Assembly: GCA_007135385.1 (NCBI GenBank)
Contig: SLIY01000111.1
Coordinates: 1 to 12,336 of the forward strand
DNA: 12,336 nucleotides
Reading direction: 5' to 3'
Origin: Leptolyngbyaceae cyanobacterium CSSed165cm_216
GTDB taxonomy: Bacteria > Cyanobacteriota > Cyanobacteriia > Phormidesmidales > Phormidesmidaceae
Shown here in pieces: positions 8,301-12,336 of the stretch; position 1 is the stretch's first letter, and each line of letters begins with the position of its first letter. The notes below the pieces were generated by a model, which searched no databases, was not told where the DNA came from, and was given only the letters and a program-made list of their open reading frames with translations. A program made the translations under genes and the position numbers.

Positions 8301-8821
8301 CCCGTGGTGGTGTAGGTGCCCACCGCCTCGGTGCCCTGCAATAACAGCTGTCCATAGTCGAGGGTAGAGGCCCCCGCGAACACCCCCACCGGCTGGCCGT
8401 CCAGGGTCTGGGGCACAATGCCCGCGTCTTCCAGGGCTGCCCAGACGGTTTCTAGAAACAGTCGCTGCTGGGGGTCAATGGCCGGGGCTTCCCGGGGGGC
8501 AATGCCAAAAAAGGTAGGGTCGAACTGGTCCACCCCATCCAAAAAGCCGCCCCAGGGGCAATAGGTTTTACCTGGGGTCCCCGGGTCGGCATCGTAAAAG
8601 GCGTCGGCATCCCAGCGATCGGCGGGGACGGGGCGAATGGCGTCGTGGCCCTCGGTCAAAAGAGTCCAAAACCCCTGGAGATTCGGTGCCCCTGGGAACC
8701 GGCAGGCCATGCCCACGATCGCAATCGGTTCCGGCAGCCCTCGCTTTCGCTGTAGCTGTAGCTCTAACAGCAGCCGTTTCTCTGGTGAAAGGCTGCTAAT
8801 GCGCCTTGCGAGATCCTCCAC
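2321..8821 (-). CDS. Olefin synthase PKS: KS-AT-KR-ACP-ST-TE
   Basis: A 2166-aa modular type I polyketide synthase, the C-terminal part of an Ols pathway making terminal alkenes. Domains: KS about 32-455 with Cys201 (DTACSSS), His336 (HGTGT) and His376; AT about 545-840 with GQGSQ, Ser639 (GHSVGE) and HAFH 739-742, the malonyl-CoA signature; KR about 920-1395 with TGGTGGLG at 1165, Lys1270, Ser1294, Tyr1307 and Asn1311, and LAD in place of LDD but with the B-type Asp1252 kept; ACP with Ser1478 (LGLDSL); sulfotransferase about 1557-1835 with the PAPS loop APRSGST at 1565, Arg1689, Ser1697 and RYEDL; thioesterase about 1885-2160 with Ser1977 (GHSMG), Glu2001 and His2142. The start is GTG, with GGGAG 7 nt upstream and an in-frame TAG two codons before it. 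It lies 20 bp after the FAAL-ACP gene. I would call it the downstream half of a split olsA. Confidence 0.95.
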   Translation of the reverse strand: MEDLARRISSLSPEKRLLLELQLQRKRGLPEPIAIVGMACRFPGAPNLQGFWTLLTEGHDAIRPVPADRWDADAFYDADPGTPGKTYCPWGGFLDGVDQFDPTFFGIAPREAPAIDPQQRLFLETVWAALEDAGIVPQTLDGQPVGVFAGASTLDYGQLLLQGTEAVGTYTTTGLASTMVANRVSYLLNLQGPSLTVDTACSSSLVAVHLACQSLWNGEAKLALAGGVNLILTPTVTVGFSKLTALSPDGRCKAFDADANGFVRSEGVGTVVLKPLGQALADGDRVYALIRGSATNQDGRTNGLTAPNPAAQEAVVKAAYAQGGISLDQVDYIEAHGTGTLLGDPIEANALGNVFRPYRAIDQPVRLGSVKSNIGHTEAAAGIASLIKVALCLHHRTLVPSLHFHTPNPYIPFDQLPLQVQQQREPWAMADPMTIAGVSSFGFGGTNAHVALQAVPTLAPAQKMERPLHLFCLSARSQPALQAYAQTMAASLTPDQPLGDLCHTVNAGRTTFDHRLAVLARDIPALVAELQRVSPTSPAAPASAGVIFMFTGQGSQYRGMGQDLYETQPVFKAAIDRCEDLLKAYLDQPLTALLFGEDHPDAPLHQTRYTQPALFALEYALAQLWLSWGIRPAAVVGHSVGEYVAACVAGVLSLEDGLRLMAQRGRLMQTLPTNGGMVAVFAPAAAVALALKGFSDTVSLATLNGPKHTVIAGLQSDLDQVVDTLHHQGFQAKPLQVSHAFHSPLMDPILNVFEQSAQGIHFHPPQIPLVSNLTGDFIGEDALDAQYWRRQAREPVRFGDAIATLSQAGYSLFLEIGPHPVLSAMGKRCVADGLWLPSLRRGQDSWQTLLTSLSQLYCQGIEIDWHSFDRPYDRRRLSLPTYPFQRQRYWIDLPISATPVAPVLGAAHPQAPTTHSAAYTLGWQPQPIAVPPTRPEPGVWLLVGDADRLGPSLVATLKLQGIIPIRVTLGTQFQRLRSDHYRVAPNTFQPLLTALAEAGHSPIANVLYIAPVSPLIEAEPWPDRVAEPALALLHTLVQRPGPFPRLWLVTQGAQSVQTNDPMVAPPQATLWGLGRTLRLEHPELWGGLIDLPPTAEPQPPNPESQTTLTTTLVNHILTGDGEDEVALRGNQRWVPRLQTVDLEDTTGHQRASEPPIQPEATYLITGGTGGLGLRLAHWLVDQGARTLVLVSRRGPKAEMDNVLALLRQAGATVWVEAVDVCDRAALSTLLHRIQSQLPPLRGLVHAAGTLADGVLTNQSLEQFHRVMPAKLQGAWNLHQLTQSVSLDWFVLFSSVTSLLGSPGQGNYAAANAGLDALAQYRQQRGLSTLSLSWGPWQEVGMAVDHQSSAASLGQRGMVPLTVAEGLQWLGTVLRRRTALPSPHLGIAHFDWTKLRRYLPTAVPPPVLSAFMAPAARSEPLASPPTKAGSSRLEQLLQLPEAQRIDQLQIYFQTQVATVTGLSDTVPVEASLLDLGLDSLMTMDLLALCKQDLELVLYPREVLAHPTIADLSAYVARELVRVHQPGDSSVTDAASSEDLSQTPWQPPAPLPPLPRRNPPMVFLLSAPRSGSTLLRVMLAGHPDLFCPPELHLLPFNTLAAQQSALGHSYLQEGLQRAVMELLQVEADPAAALLAEWRQHQLPTATVYDKLQQMAGNRLLVDKSPTYSLSLDTLHRAEQMFKGAKYIHLVRHPYAVIDSFVRNRMHKIFDLDPADPYRLAEQVWQVCNQNSLDFLQTVDGDRHYFLRYEDLVTDPESTMDQLCTFLGVPFDPAVLTPYQGRRMTDGVSAQSLAVDDPNFRQRSHIEAHLAEAWQSIQLPHPLQAVNQQLADHFSYTLPREQPTGLGQTPRSAPTPPPLPHSPSPPLPTSLPADYIPLAAMTETWATLRGRRHCLCHWGPEDGPLVLCLHGILEHGAAWDGVAFTLAQQGYHVVAPDLRGHGRSDHAGADGGYQLLDFLGDIDSLWPILGPEPVTLVGHSMGAVLAAILTSLRSDRVQRLVLVEPVVPANSPATDTASQLTAHLDALATPPEPVTLVSVEVAAERLLALKPTLSPQAAQKLAARLTEPIDGGVRWRLDPRLQARTTLSLSGGLLDRQGYSQLLQGITRPTTLVLGQDSQFNRSEDLQLLQTSLPQATQFTLPGGHDLPSDAPAGLAQIINATVTQEPRP
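2333..2337 (-). promoter_or_regulatory. Shine-Dalgarno of the DUF6208 gene
   Basis: AGGAG on the minus strand, 8 nt before the ATG at 2324 and inside the penultimate codons of the synthase gene. With the ATGA start/stop overlap (2321-2324) it fixes the start and points to translational coupling. Confidence 0.7.
3227..3264 (+). repeat. 8-bp G-rich tandem repeat, G-quadruplex motif
   Basis: Five runs of guanine (3227-3230, 3234-3238, 3242-3246, 3250-3254, 3258-3262) are spaced by exactly three bases (AGA or AGT), giving 8-bp tandem units of the type GGGGGAGT. The array lies inside the synthase gene and codes for the Pro/Ser-rich sulfotransferase-thioesterase linker (about residues 1853-1867). 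Because the unit is not a multiple of three, each copy is read in a different phase. The G-rich strand is the template strand of the gene. Similar G-rich arrays are scattered in many filamentous cyanobacterial genomes (recollection). Confidence 0.8.
3271..3292. repeat. Palindromic interspersed-repeat-like element in linker
   Basis: GGGCAGAC (3271-3278) and GTCTGCCC (3285-3292) form a perfect 8-bp inverted repeat with a 6-nt loop, immediately beside the G-rich tandem array. The sequence resembles a repeat I recall from intergenic regions of filamentous cyanobacteria (GGGGCAGAC...GTGTCTGCCC). Here it is read in frame as part of the linker before the thioesterase domain (about residues 1844-1850). 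Confidence 0.55.
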
Positions 8822-8828
8822 AGGCTAA

Positions 8829-8833
8829 CTCCC
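8829..8833 (-). promoter_or_regulatory. Shine-Dalgarno of the synthase gene, deciding a GTG start
   Basis: GGGAG on the minus strand, 7 nt before GTG 8821-8819. The in-frame codon at 8827-8825 is TAG, so the protein cannot begin earlier, and the KS domain starts about 30 codons in. Together these support GTG as the true start. Confidence 0.65.
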
Positions 8834-8841
8834 ACGCTCCA

Positions 8842-11106
8842 TTAATAATTTTGACGACTGAGTAGATTCCGCACCTCTGCATCAGACAGTAGTTCTAATT
8901 CTCTAACGAGCTGCTCCAATTCCCTAGGATCCACAGCATCTTCCTGGGGCAAGGCTTCTAGGCCTTGGTCCTGGGCCGAGGCTAAATAGACCGACAGGGC
9001 CTCGATGGTGGGATATTCGTAGGCCAGGGTGGGGGATAGGGGGATACCTAGGGCCGTCTCCAACGCCTGAGCCAGCTCCACCGCCGCCAGAGAATCCAGG
9101 CCATGGTCAGCCAGGGGGTGTCGAATATCCAGGCTAGCCTTCGGCACCTTCAGCGCCTGGGCCAGCCAGGTCACCATCCAATCTGCGATCGCCGCCGGAC
9201 TGTCCAACCCCGCCGCCAGGGGCGCTGCAGCCAAAGCGACGCCGCCATTCTCCCCAACCCCCCTATCGTCCCCAACTTCCCTATCGTCCCCAGCCCCCCT
9301 ATCGTCCCCAACTTCCCCCTCTTCCCAATCCGCCGTCGCCGTCGACCAGTCATATACCGCCTCAAACTGTCCGGCCAAAAACATCGACCGACACAGGTGC
9401 CGCTGCACTTTGCCGCTGGAGGTTTTGGGCATGGCGTTGGGTTTCAGTAATAAAATTGCCTCCACCTGCAAGTCATGGTCTGCGGCAATGGCGCGACGCA
9501 GAGCCACCATCACTGCCTCAGGGTCGGCATTGCGCAGGGCGGTGCGCTCCAGTTCATGCACAATCACCAGGTGCTCGGTATCAGCCTCCACCACCGAAAA
9601 AGCGGCCCCACCCCCTGGCCGCAGGGCGTCGTGGGCCTGTTCGGCGGTGGCTTCAATATCCTGGGGATAGTGGTTGCGGCCTCGAATAATAATGAGATCC
9701 TTCAACCGCCCCGTGACGTACAGGTCGTCGCCCCAGAAAAAGCCTAGGTCGCCGGTGCGCAGGAACGGGCCAGCCCCATTGGTCGCCAGAGTGGCATGGA
9801 AGGTAGCCTGGGTCGCGGTGTCCCGTCGCCAATAGCCCTGGGCCACACTGCGGGATTGGCGCACCCAAATTTCGCCGATGGTGTTGGAGGGACAGGGGCG
9901 GTGGCTATCGGGGTCCACAATGCAGACCTGGTTGAGGATGGCCGGTTGGCCACAGCCGACGACAGGGCGCGCCGCGTCAGCATCCGTGGGGGCTACCGGG
10001 GTAACCCGGTTGTTTTGGAGGTCACTGGCCTTGAGGGTGAGGTGCTGGGGCTCAGCATGGGCCGAGTCTCCGGTTATCAGCAGGGTGGTTTCGGCCATGC
10101 CATAGCAGGGATAGAAGGCCTGGGGCCGGAAACCACAAGGGGCAAAGGCCTCGGCAAACTGGGCCAGGGTGGCCCGCTGGATTGGTTCGGCCCCAGTAAA
10201 GGCCAGTTGCCAGCGGCTGAGGTCGAGGGTTTGGCGCTGCTCTGGGGTGGTTTTTTGCACACAGAGATCGTAGGCGAAGTTGGGACCACCGCTGGTGGTG
10301 GCCCGATAGTGGGAAATTGCCTCTAGCCAGCGCAGGGGCCGCTGTAAAAATGCCACAGGGGGCATTAGGGTCATTTCGGCCCCCACGTACAGGGGCTGGA
10401 GGATGCCGCCCACCAGGCCCATGTCGTGGTAAGGGGGCAGCCAGGACACGCCGCGACTCTCGGCGGTATTGCCAAAGCAGCGGCCAATCAGTTCGGAATT
10501 GTGCAGCAGGTTGTCGTGGCTGATCATCACCCCTTTGGGCAGGGCGGTGGAGCCAGAGGTGTACTGTAACAGGGCCAGGGTATTGGCCTGGATGGTCGGG
10601 GGTTGCCACTGCTGGGCCAACTCGGGCTGCAAGCCGTCGGTACTGAGGCAGTACAGCGATCGCAGTGCTGCTGATTCCCCCAGTCGTCGCTCTAGCTTTT
10701 GCAGGGTGGCACTGTCGGTGAGGGCGACGGTGGCCTCGGCATCCTGCACCATGGCTTCGATCCGATCGAGGGAACGGTTGGGGCGGGGGGGATAGGCGGG
10801 CACGGCGATCGCCCCGGCATACAAACAGCCAAAGAAGGCGGCAATGTAGTCGAGCCCGGCTGGGTACAGCAACAGCACTGGCTGATCTTCACAGCCCAGA
10901 TCCTGCAGTAGCACCGCGATCGCCCGAGCCCGCTGCTGAAACTGCCCATAGGTGATCGCCTCAGCGGTGGCGGGAGTGCCGTCGAGCAAAAACCGATAGA
11001 GGGTGCGATCGGGGGTCTGCTGGGTGCGCCAGTCGAGCAGGTCCACAAAGGTCGACAGCTGAGGCCCCTGCTCCAGCACTGGCTGCGTCAATTCTTGATT
11101 TACCAT
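8842..11106 (-). CDS. Fatty acyl-AMP ligase-ACP fusion (olefin synthase loading protein)
   Basis: A 754-aa loading protein. The adenylation domain (about 15-590) is of the fatty acyl-AMP ligase type: LLQYTSGSTALPKGVMISHDN (179-199), SWLPPYHDMGLVGGILQPLY (221-240), FLQRPLRWLEAISHYRAT (253-270), GGPNFAYDLC, YGMAET (335-340), RTGDLGF (450-456), KDLIIIRGRNHYPQDIE (469-485) and the A10 motif KTSSGKVQRH with catalytic Lys566. A 45-residue repetitive linker (about 590-635, GDDR units) leads to an ACP with Ser672 (DHGLDSLAAVEL). An acidic helical tail (about 724-752) follows, possibly a docking element for the KS protein. Function: activates a free fatty acid with ATP and loads it on the ACP for the downstream synthase. 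ATG at 11106 has AAGG 8 nt upstream. In the one-piece Ols these domains are fused to the KS. Confidence 0.94.
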   Translation of the reverse strand: MVNQELTQPVLEQGPQLSTFVDLLDWRTQQTPDRTLYRFLLDGTPATAEAITYGQFQQRARAIAVLLQDLGCEDQPVLLLYPAGLDYIAAFFGCLYAGAIAVPAYPPRPNRSLDRIEAMVQDAEATVALTDSATLQKLERRLGESAALRSLYCLSTDGLQPELAQQWQPPTIQANTLALLQYTSGSTALPKGVMISHDNLLHNSELIGRCFGNTAESRGVSWLPPYHDMGLVGGILQPLYVGAEMTLMPPVAFLQRPLRWLEAISHYRATTSGGPNFAYDLCVQKTTPEQRQTLDLSRWQLAFTGAEPIQRATLAQFAEAFAPCGFRPQAFYPCYGMAETTLLITGDSAHAEPQHLTLKASDLQNNRVTPVAPTDADAARPVVGCGQPAILNQVCIVDPDSHRPCPSNTIGEIWVRQSRSVAQGYWRRDTATQATFHATLATNGAGPFLRTGDLGFFWGDDLYVTGRLKDLIIIRGRNHYPQDIEATAEQAHDALRPGGGAAFSVVEADTEHLVIVHELERTALRNADPEAVMVALRRAIAADHDLQVEAILLLKPNAMPKTSSGKVQRHLCRSMFLAGQFEAVYDWSTATADWEEGEVGDDRGAGDDREVGDDRGVGENGGVALAAAPLAAGLDSPAAIADWMVTWLAQALKVPKASLDIRHPLADHGLDSLAAVELAQALETALGIPLSPTLAYEYPTIEALSVYLASAQDQGLEALPQEDAVDPRELEQLVRELELLSDAEVRNLLSRQNY
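9251..9316 (-). repeat. 18-bp tandem repeat coding the FAAL-ACP linker
   Basis: Three consecutive 18-bp units start at 9263, 9281 and 9299 (plus-strand form CTATCGTCCCCAACTTCC or the variant with AGCCCCC). A partial copy of about 12 bp precedes them at 9251-9262. Units 1 and 3 are identical. The 18-bp period keeps the frame and codes for a six-residue GDDR-containing repeat (about residues 598-620) between the adenylation and ACP domains. Confidence 0.85.
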
Positions 11107-11347
11107 AACCCCAGCCTTGCCCGATGCACCACAGCGCCGTCACCAGCCCTATGGCCTACCGACCGTGGCCCTAAGCGCAATCGCCAAGCGTCCCATGTAG
11201 CCGGAAGATTATTCAAAGACAGTAAACTTGATCTTGGCTCAATCGGCACCATAGCCAGACTATTGCATCGGCGAAACAGCGGTAGACCTAGACAGCCATC
11301 CCCAGATAACGGTAGGACTGCCTAAGCGCATTCTAGAATACCAATAG

Positions 11348-11363
11348 AGGTAACTCATTACCT
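11348..11363. repeat. 16-bp palindrome AGGTAA-CTCA-TTACCT
   Basis: Perfect 6-bp arms around a 4-nt centre, about 240 bp upstream of the FAAL start codon. The size and AT-rich arms would suit a dimeric regulator site, but nothing identifies a regulator. Confidence 0.3.
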
Positions 11364-11385
11364 AGGGTTAACTGTAGAGGGGGTC

Positions 11386-11406
11386 AGGTGCCAGGTGCCA
11401 GGTGTC
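11386..11406. repeat. Heptamer short tandem repeat (AGGTGCC x3)
   Basis: Three adjacent 7-bp units (11386-11392 AGGTGCC, 11393-11399 AGGTGCC, 11400-11406 AGGTGTC). This fits the short tandemly repeated repetitive (STRR) class found between genes of filamentous cyanobacteria. Confidence 0.65.
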
Positions 11407-11472
11407 GGGGATGAGTCGTTAGCTTATGTCGCAGAGTTATAGGATTAAGGCGGCATTTTAGTAGTCTATCAA

Positions 11473-11543
11473 GTTAACGATGACGGGCTGACCGGGTTTA
11501 CGCTCTATGGCCTGCGGTTCAAGGTCAGCCGTGAACCGTTAAC
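11473..11543. repeat. 21-bp imperfect inverted repeat, 29-nt spacer
   Basis: The left arm 11473-11493 and right arm 11523-11543 match as reverse complements at 15 of 21 positions. Both outer ends are GTTAACG-type and both inner ends read GGCTGACC/GGTCAGCC. A smaller 6-bp hairpin (CGGTTC 11515-11520 / GAACCG 11533-11538) overlaps the right arm and could compete. The element starts 47 nt past the stop of the 55-aa membrane protein. It could be a terminator-like stem without a T-run or a decayed miniature element; no target-site duplication is visible. Confidence 0.5.
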
Positions 11544-11589
11544 TCCAGGGCGTAGATCCCGCTATTACTCAGATTGACTTGACTGAGCA

Positions 11590-11757
11590 CTAAAACAGAT
11601 ACGGCAATCGACCTAACCCCACGATGGGTAGACTCGACAAGGGGGCCGGCATCATTTCCCCGCGAAAGTCGAGCAGCTGTACCAGCACCAGATAGCCGAT
11701 GGCCAGCAGCAGGGAAATCACACCGGTAATCACCGCAACGAATTTTGAACGATCCAT
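11590..11757 (-). CDS. 55-aa single-pass membrane protein, conserved type
   Basis: Read by hand from the sequence; it is easily missed because of its size. It starts MDRSKFVAVITGVISLLLA and continues IGYLVLVQLLDFRGEMMPAP before a short tail, stopping at TAG 11590-11592. Residues about 5-28 form one strongly hydrophobic helix, followed by the LLDFRGEMMPAP motif. I recall small cyanobacterial hypothetical proteins with this layout (a helix, then a D-x-RGEM-x-PAP motif), so I favour it over the 91-aa frame that overlaps it with a composition unlike a real protein. No function is known to me. No Shine-Dalgarno is visible. It sits 48 bp downstream of the methyltransferase-like gene on the same strand and may be co-transcribed with it. 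The 16 residues after PAP look less constrained than the rest. Confidence 0.68.
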   Translation of the reverse strand: MDRSKFVAVITGVISLLLAIGYLVLVQLLDFRGEMMPAPLSSLPIVGLGRLPYLF

Positions 11758-11805
11758 AGTGGTAGTTGTAGGACTGTAGTCGAGCGCGATCGCCCTTCAT
11801 CCAGC

Positions 11806-12264
11806 TTAGAGCGTGTCGTCAATGTTGTGTCTTGGCGGCTGGGTGGCGCTGCTGTACAACACCTCCAGATCTGGTGCTTCGGTGCAGTAGAAGTGCACCC
11901 AAATGTAGGCATGCTGGAACAGCGCTAGGGCCAGTGCTGCCCGCGATTGAGTCCAGAGGGCGATCGCCCACAAAATCATGAAGGCAAAGGTGTACATGGC
12001 GTTGCCACTGTAGCGAAAGGCTCCCTGGGTCACCAGGGGCATGGTCCAGTAGCGGGCGCGAAAGTGGTCGCCCCCGGCTGCCCGCACCAGGCCAAAGTAG
12101 CGAAAGGTAGACCAAATGGTGTAAGCAGCGGGCACCAGTAGCAGCAGCCCCAGAAAAATGCCCACTCCCGCTGGCAGCCCCAGGCTGCCCGGCGCGCTGA
12201 TCGCCAGGGCCACGGTCATCACCAGGCGGGCCACCAGAAACGGGAAGAAGAGCACCACCCACAC
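11806..12264 (-). CDS. Membrane methyltransferase-like (PEMT/ICMT family), possibly 5'-truncated
   Basis: A 152-aa hydrophobic protein with about four membrane segments (about 1-20, 33-52, 87-104, 110-126). GAFRYSGNAMYTFAF (81-95) fits the G-x-FRYSRHPMY-type motif of the isoprenylcysteine carboxyl methyltransferase / phosphatidylethanolamine N-methyltransferase-like membrane enzymes. HFYCTEAPDLEVLY (124-137), with Glu129 and Glu134, fits their C-terminal acidic SAM-site motif. The substrate cannot be told: phospholipid, prenylated compound or other. The only upstream start is GTG at 12264. An in-frame TAG lies two codons before it and there is no proper Shine-Dalgarno, and the protein begins in the middle of a hydrophobic stretch (WVVLFFPFLVARLVM). 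It may have lost its original N-terminus, or initiate at this poor GTG. Alternatives are the next GTG codons. Confidence 0.7.
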   Translation of the reverse strand: MWVVLFFPFLVARLVMTVALAISAPGSLGLPAGVGIFLGLLLLVPAAYTIWSTFRYFGLVRAAGGDHFRARYWTMPLVTQGAFRYSGNAMYTFAFMILWAIALWTQSRAALALALFQHAYIWVHFYCTEAPDLEVLYSSATQPPRHNIDDTL

Positions 12265-12295
12265 CGCCTATGTTGTGTTTTACCCGCCAAGCTCC

Positions 12296-12316
12296 CCGAG
12301 TTCTGCAAGAACTCGG
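12296..12316. repeat. Perfect palindrome with 9-bp arms
   Basis: CCGAGTTCT (12296-12304) and AGAACTCGG (12308-12316) with a 3-nt loop. No T-run follows on either strand, so it is not a standard intrinsic terminator. It resembles GAGTTCTT...AAGAACTC hairpins I recall as dispersed in cyanobacterial genomes. It lies about 30 bp upstream of the odd GTG start of the methyltransferase-like gene. Confidence 0.6.
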
Positions 12317-12336
12317 ATATCCAAACCCCCTGCACC

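Larger units (their letters stand above)
11107..11589. other. 483-bp intergenic region upstream of the olefin operon
   Basis: I see no credible coding frame here. It must hold the promoter of the FAAL/synthase/DUF6208 unit on the minus strand and the end of the upstream membrane-protein pair. There are several AT-rich candidates (a TTGAGC and an AATAAT on the minus strand near 11250 and 11210), but no -35/-10 pair with normal spacing, so I do not call a promoter. It contains three structured elements listed separately: a 21-bp-arm inverted repeat, a heptamer array and a 16-bp palindrome. Confidence 0.7.

Noticed and set aside
8822..8841. A frameshift that split one original Ols gene
   Set aside because: The upstream gene ends in a normal TAA after an extra helical tail, and the downstream gene has its own Shine-Dalgarno and GTG with an in-frame TAG before it, so two separate genes fit better than a simple error.
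9263..9316. Possible CRISPR-like array
   Set aside because: The 18-bp units are directly adjacent with no spacers and are read in frame as a protein linker.
9796..10326. A 176-codon plus-strand open frame
   Set aside because: It lies antisense to the adenylation domain of the FAAL-ACP gene, its product is Gly-rich with no recognisable family, and GC-rich coding DNA commonly leaves such frames open.
10052..10609. A 185-codon minus-strand frame overlapping the FAAL gene
   Set aside because: It is in a different phase from the clear adenylation domain, and its Pro/Arg/His-rich product is typical of a shifted reading.
11190..11260. Promoter candidates (TTGAGC and AATAAT on the minus strand) for the FAAL operon
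   Set aside because: The best hexamer pairs are spaced about 23 nt instead of 16-18 nt, so no promoter call is justified from sequence alone.
11525..11800. A 91-codon minus-strand frame
   Set aside because: It overlaps the 55-aa frame that has a clean membrane helix and a protein-like motif; the 91-aa product is Arg/Ser/Gly-rich without domains.
11819..12262. A 147-codon minus-strand frame
   Set aside because: It is an alternate phase of the methyltransferase-like gene and lacks its membrane segments and C-terminal motif.

Overview
The window looks like chromosomal DNA of a moderately GC-rich cyanobacterium, probably a filamentous Leptolyngbya/Nodosilinea-type lineage; this placement is inference. 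The evidence is at least 13 copies of the HIP1 octamer GCGATCGC (for example at 1849, 2086, 2843, 3602, 5153, 6414, 7968, 9185, 10656, 10805, 10916, 11786 and 11960), cyanobacterial-style short tandem repeats, and gene content typical of cyanobacteria. Every gene I can support lies on the minus strand, so transcription runs from right to left.

Right end (12336 to 11590): a perfect 9-bp-arm palindrome, then a small integral-membrane methyltransferase-like protein (152 aa, possibly 5'-truncated), then a 55-aa single-helix membrane protein. A 483-bp intergenic region (11107-11589) follows. It holds a large imperfect inverted repeat, three tandem heptamers and a 16-bp palindrome, and it must also hold the promoter of the next operon.

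Core (11106 to 1377): a three-gene unit. Gene 1 is a fatty acyl-AMP ligase fused to an acyl carrier protein (754 aa). Gene 2, 20 bp downstream, is a 2166-aa modular polyketide synthase with KS-AT-KR-ACP-sulfotransferase-thioesterase order. Together they have the domain series of the cyanobacterial olefin synthase (Ols), cut into two proteins between the first ACP and the KS. The expected chemistry is: activate and load a fatty acid, extend it with malonyl-CoA, reduce to the beta-hydroxyacyl-ACP, sulfate the hydroxyl from PAPS, then hydrolyse with decarboxylation and sulfate loss to give a terminal 1-alkene. All catalytic residues I looked for are present. Gene 3 overlaps gene 2 by the ATGA motif and encodes a 315-aa protein that I match to the uncharacterised cyanobacterial family DUF6208. 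Its tight coupling makes it a candidate accessory factor of alkene formation, handling or localisation.

Left end (1297 to 1): a Uma2-family (DUF820) putative nuclease, then the first 187 residues of a TIR-domain protein that runs off the left edge, with the putative NADase glutamate in place.

The points most worth a second look are the translationally coupled DUF6208 gene, the split Ols with helical tails that look like docking elements, and the fact that the two longest inter-domain linkers of the synthase are coded by simple DNA repeats. One of these is a textbook G-quadruplex motif on the template strand.
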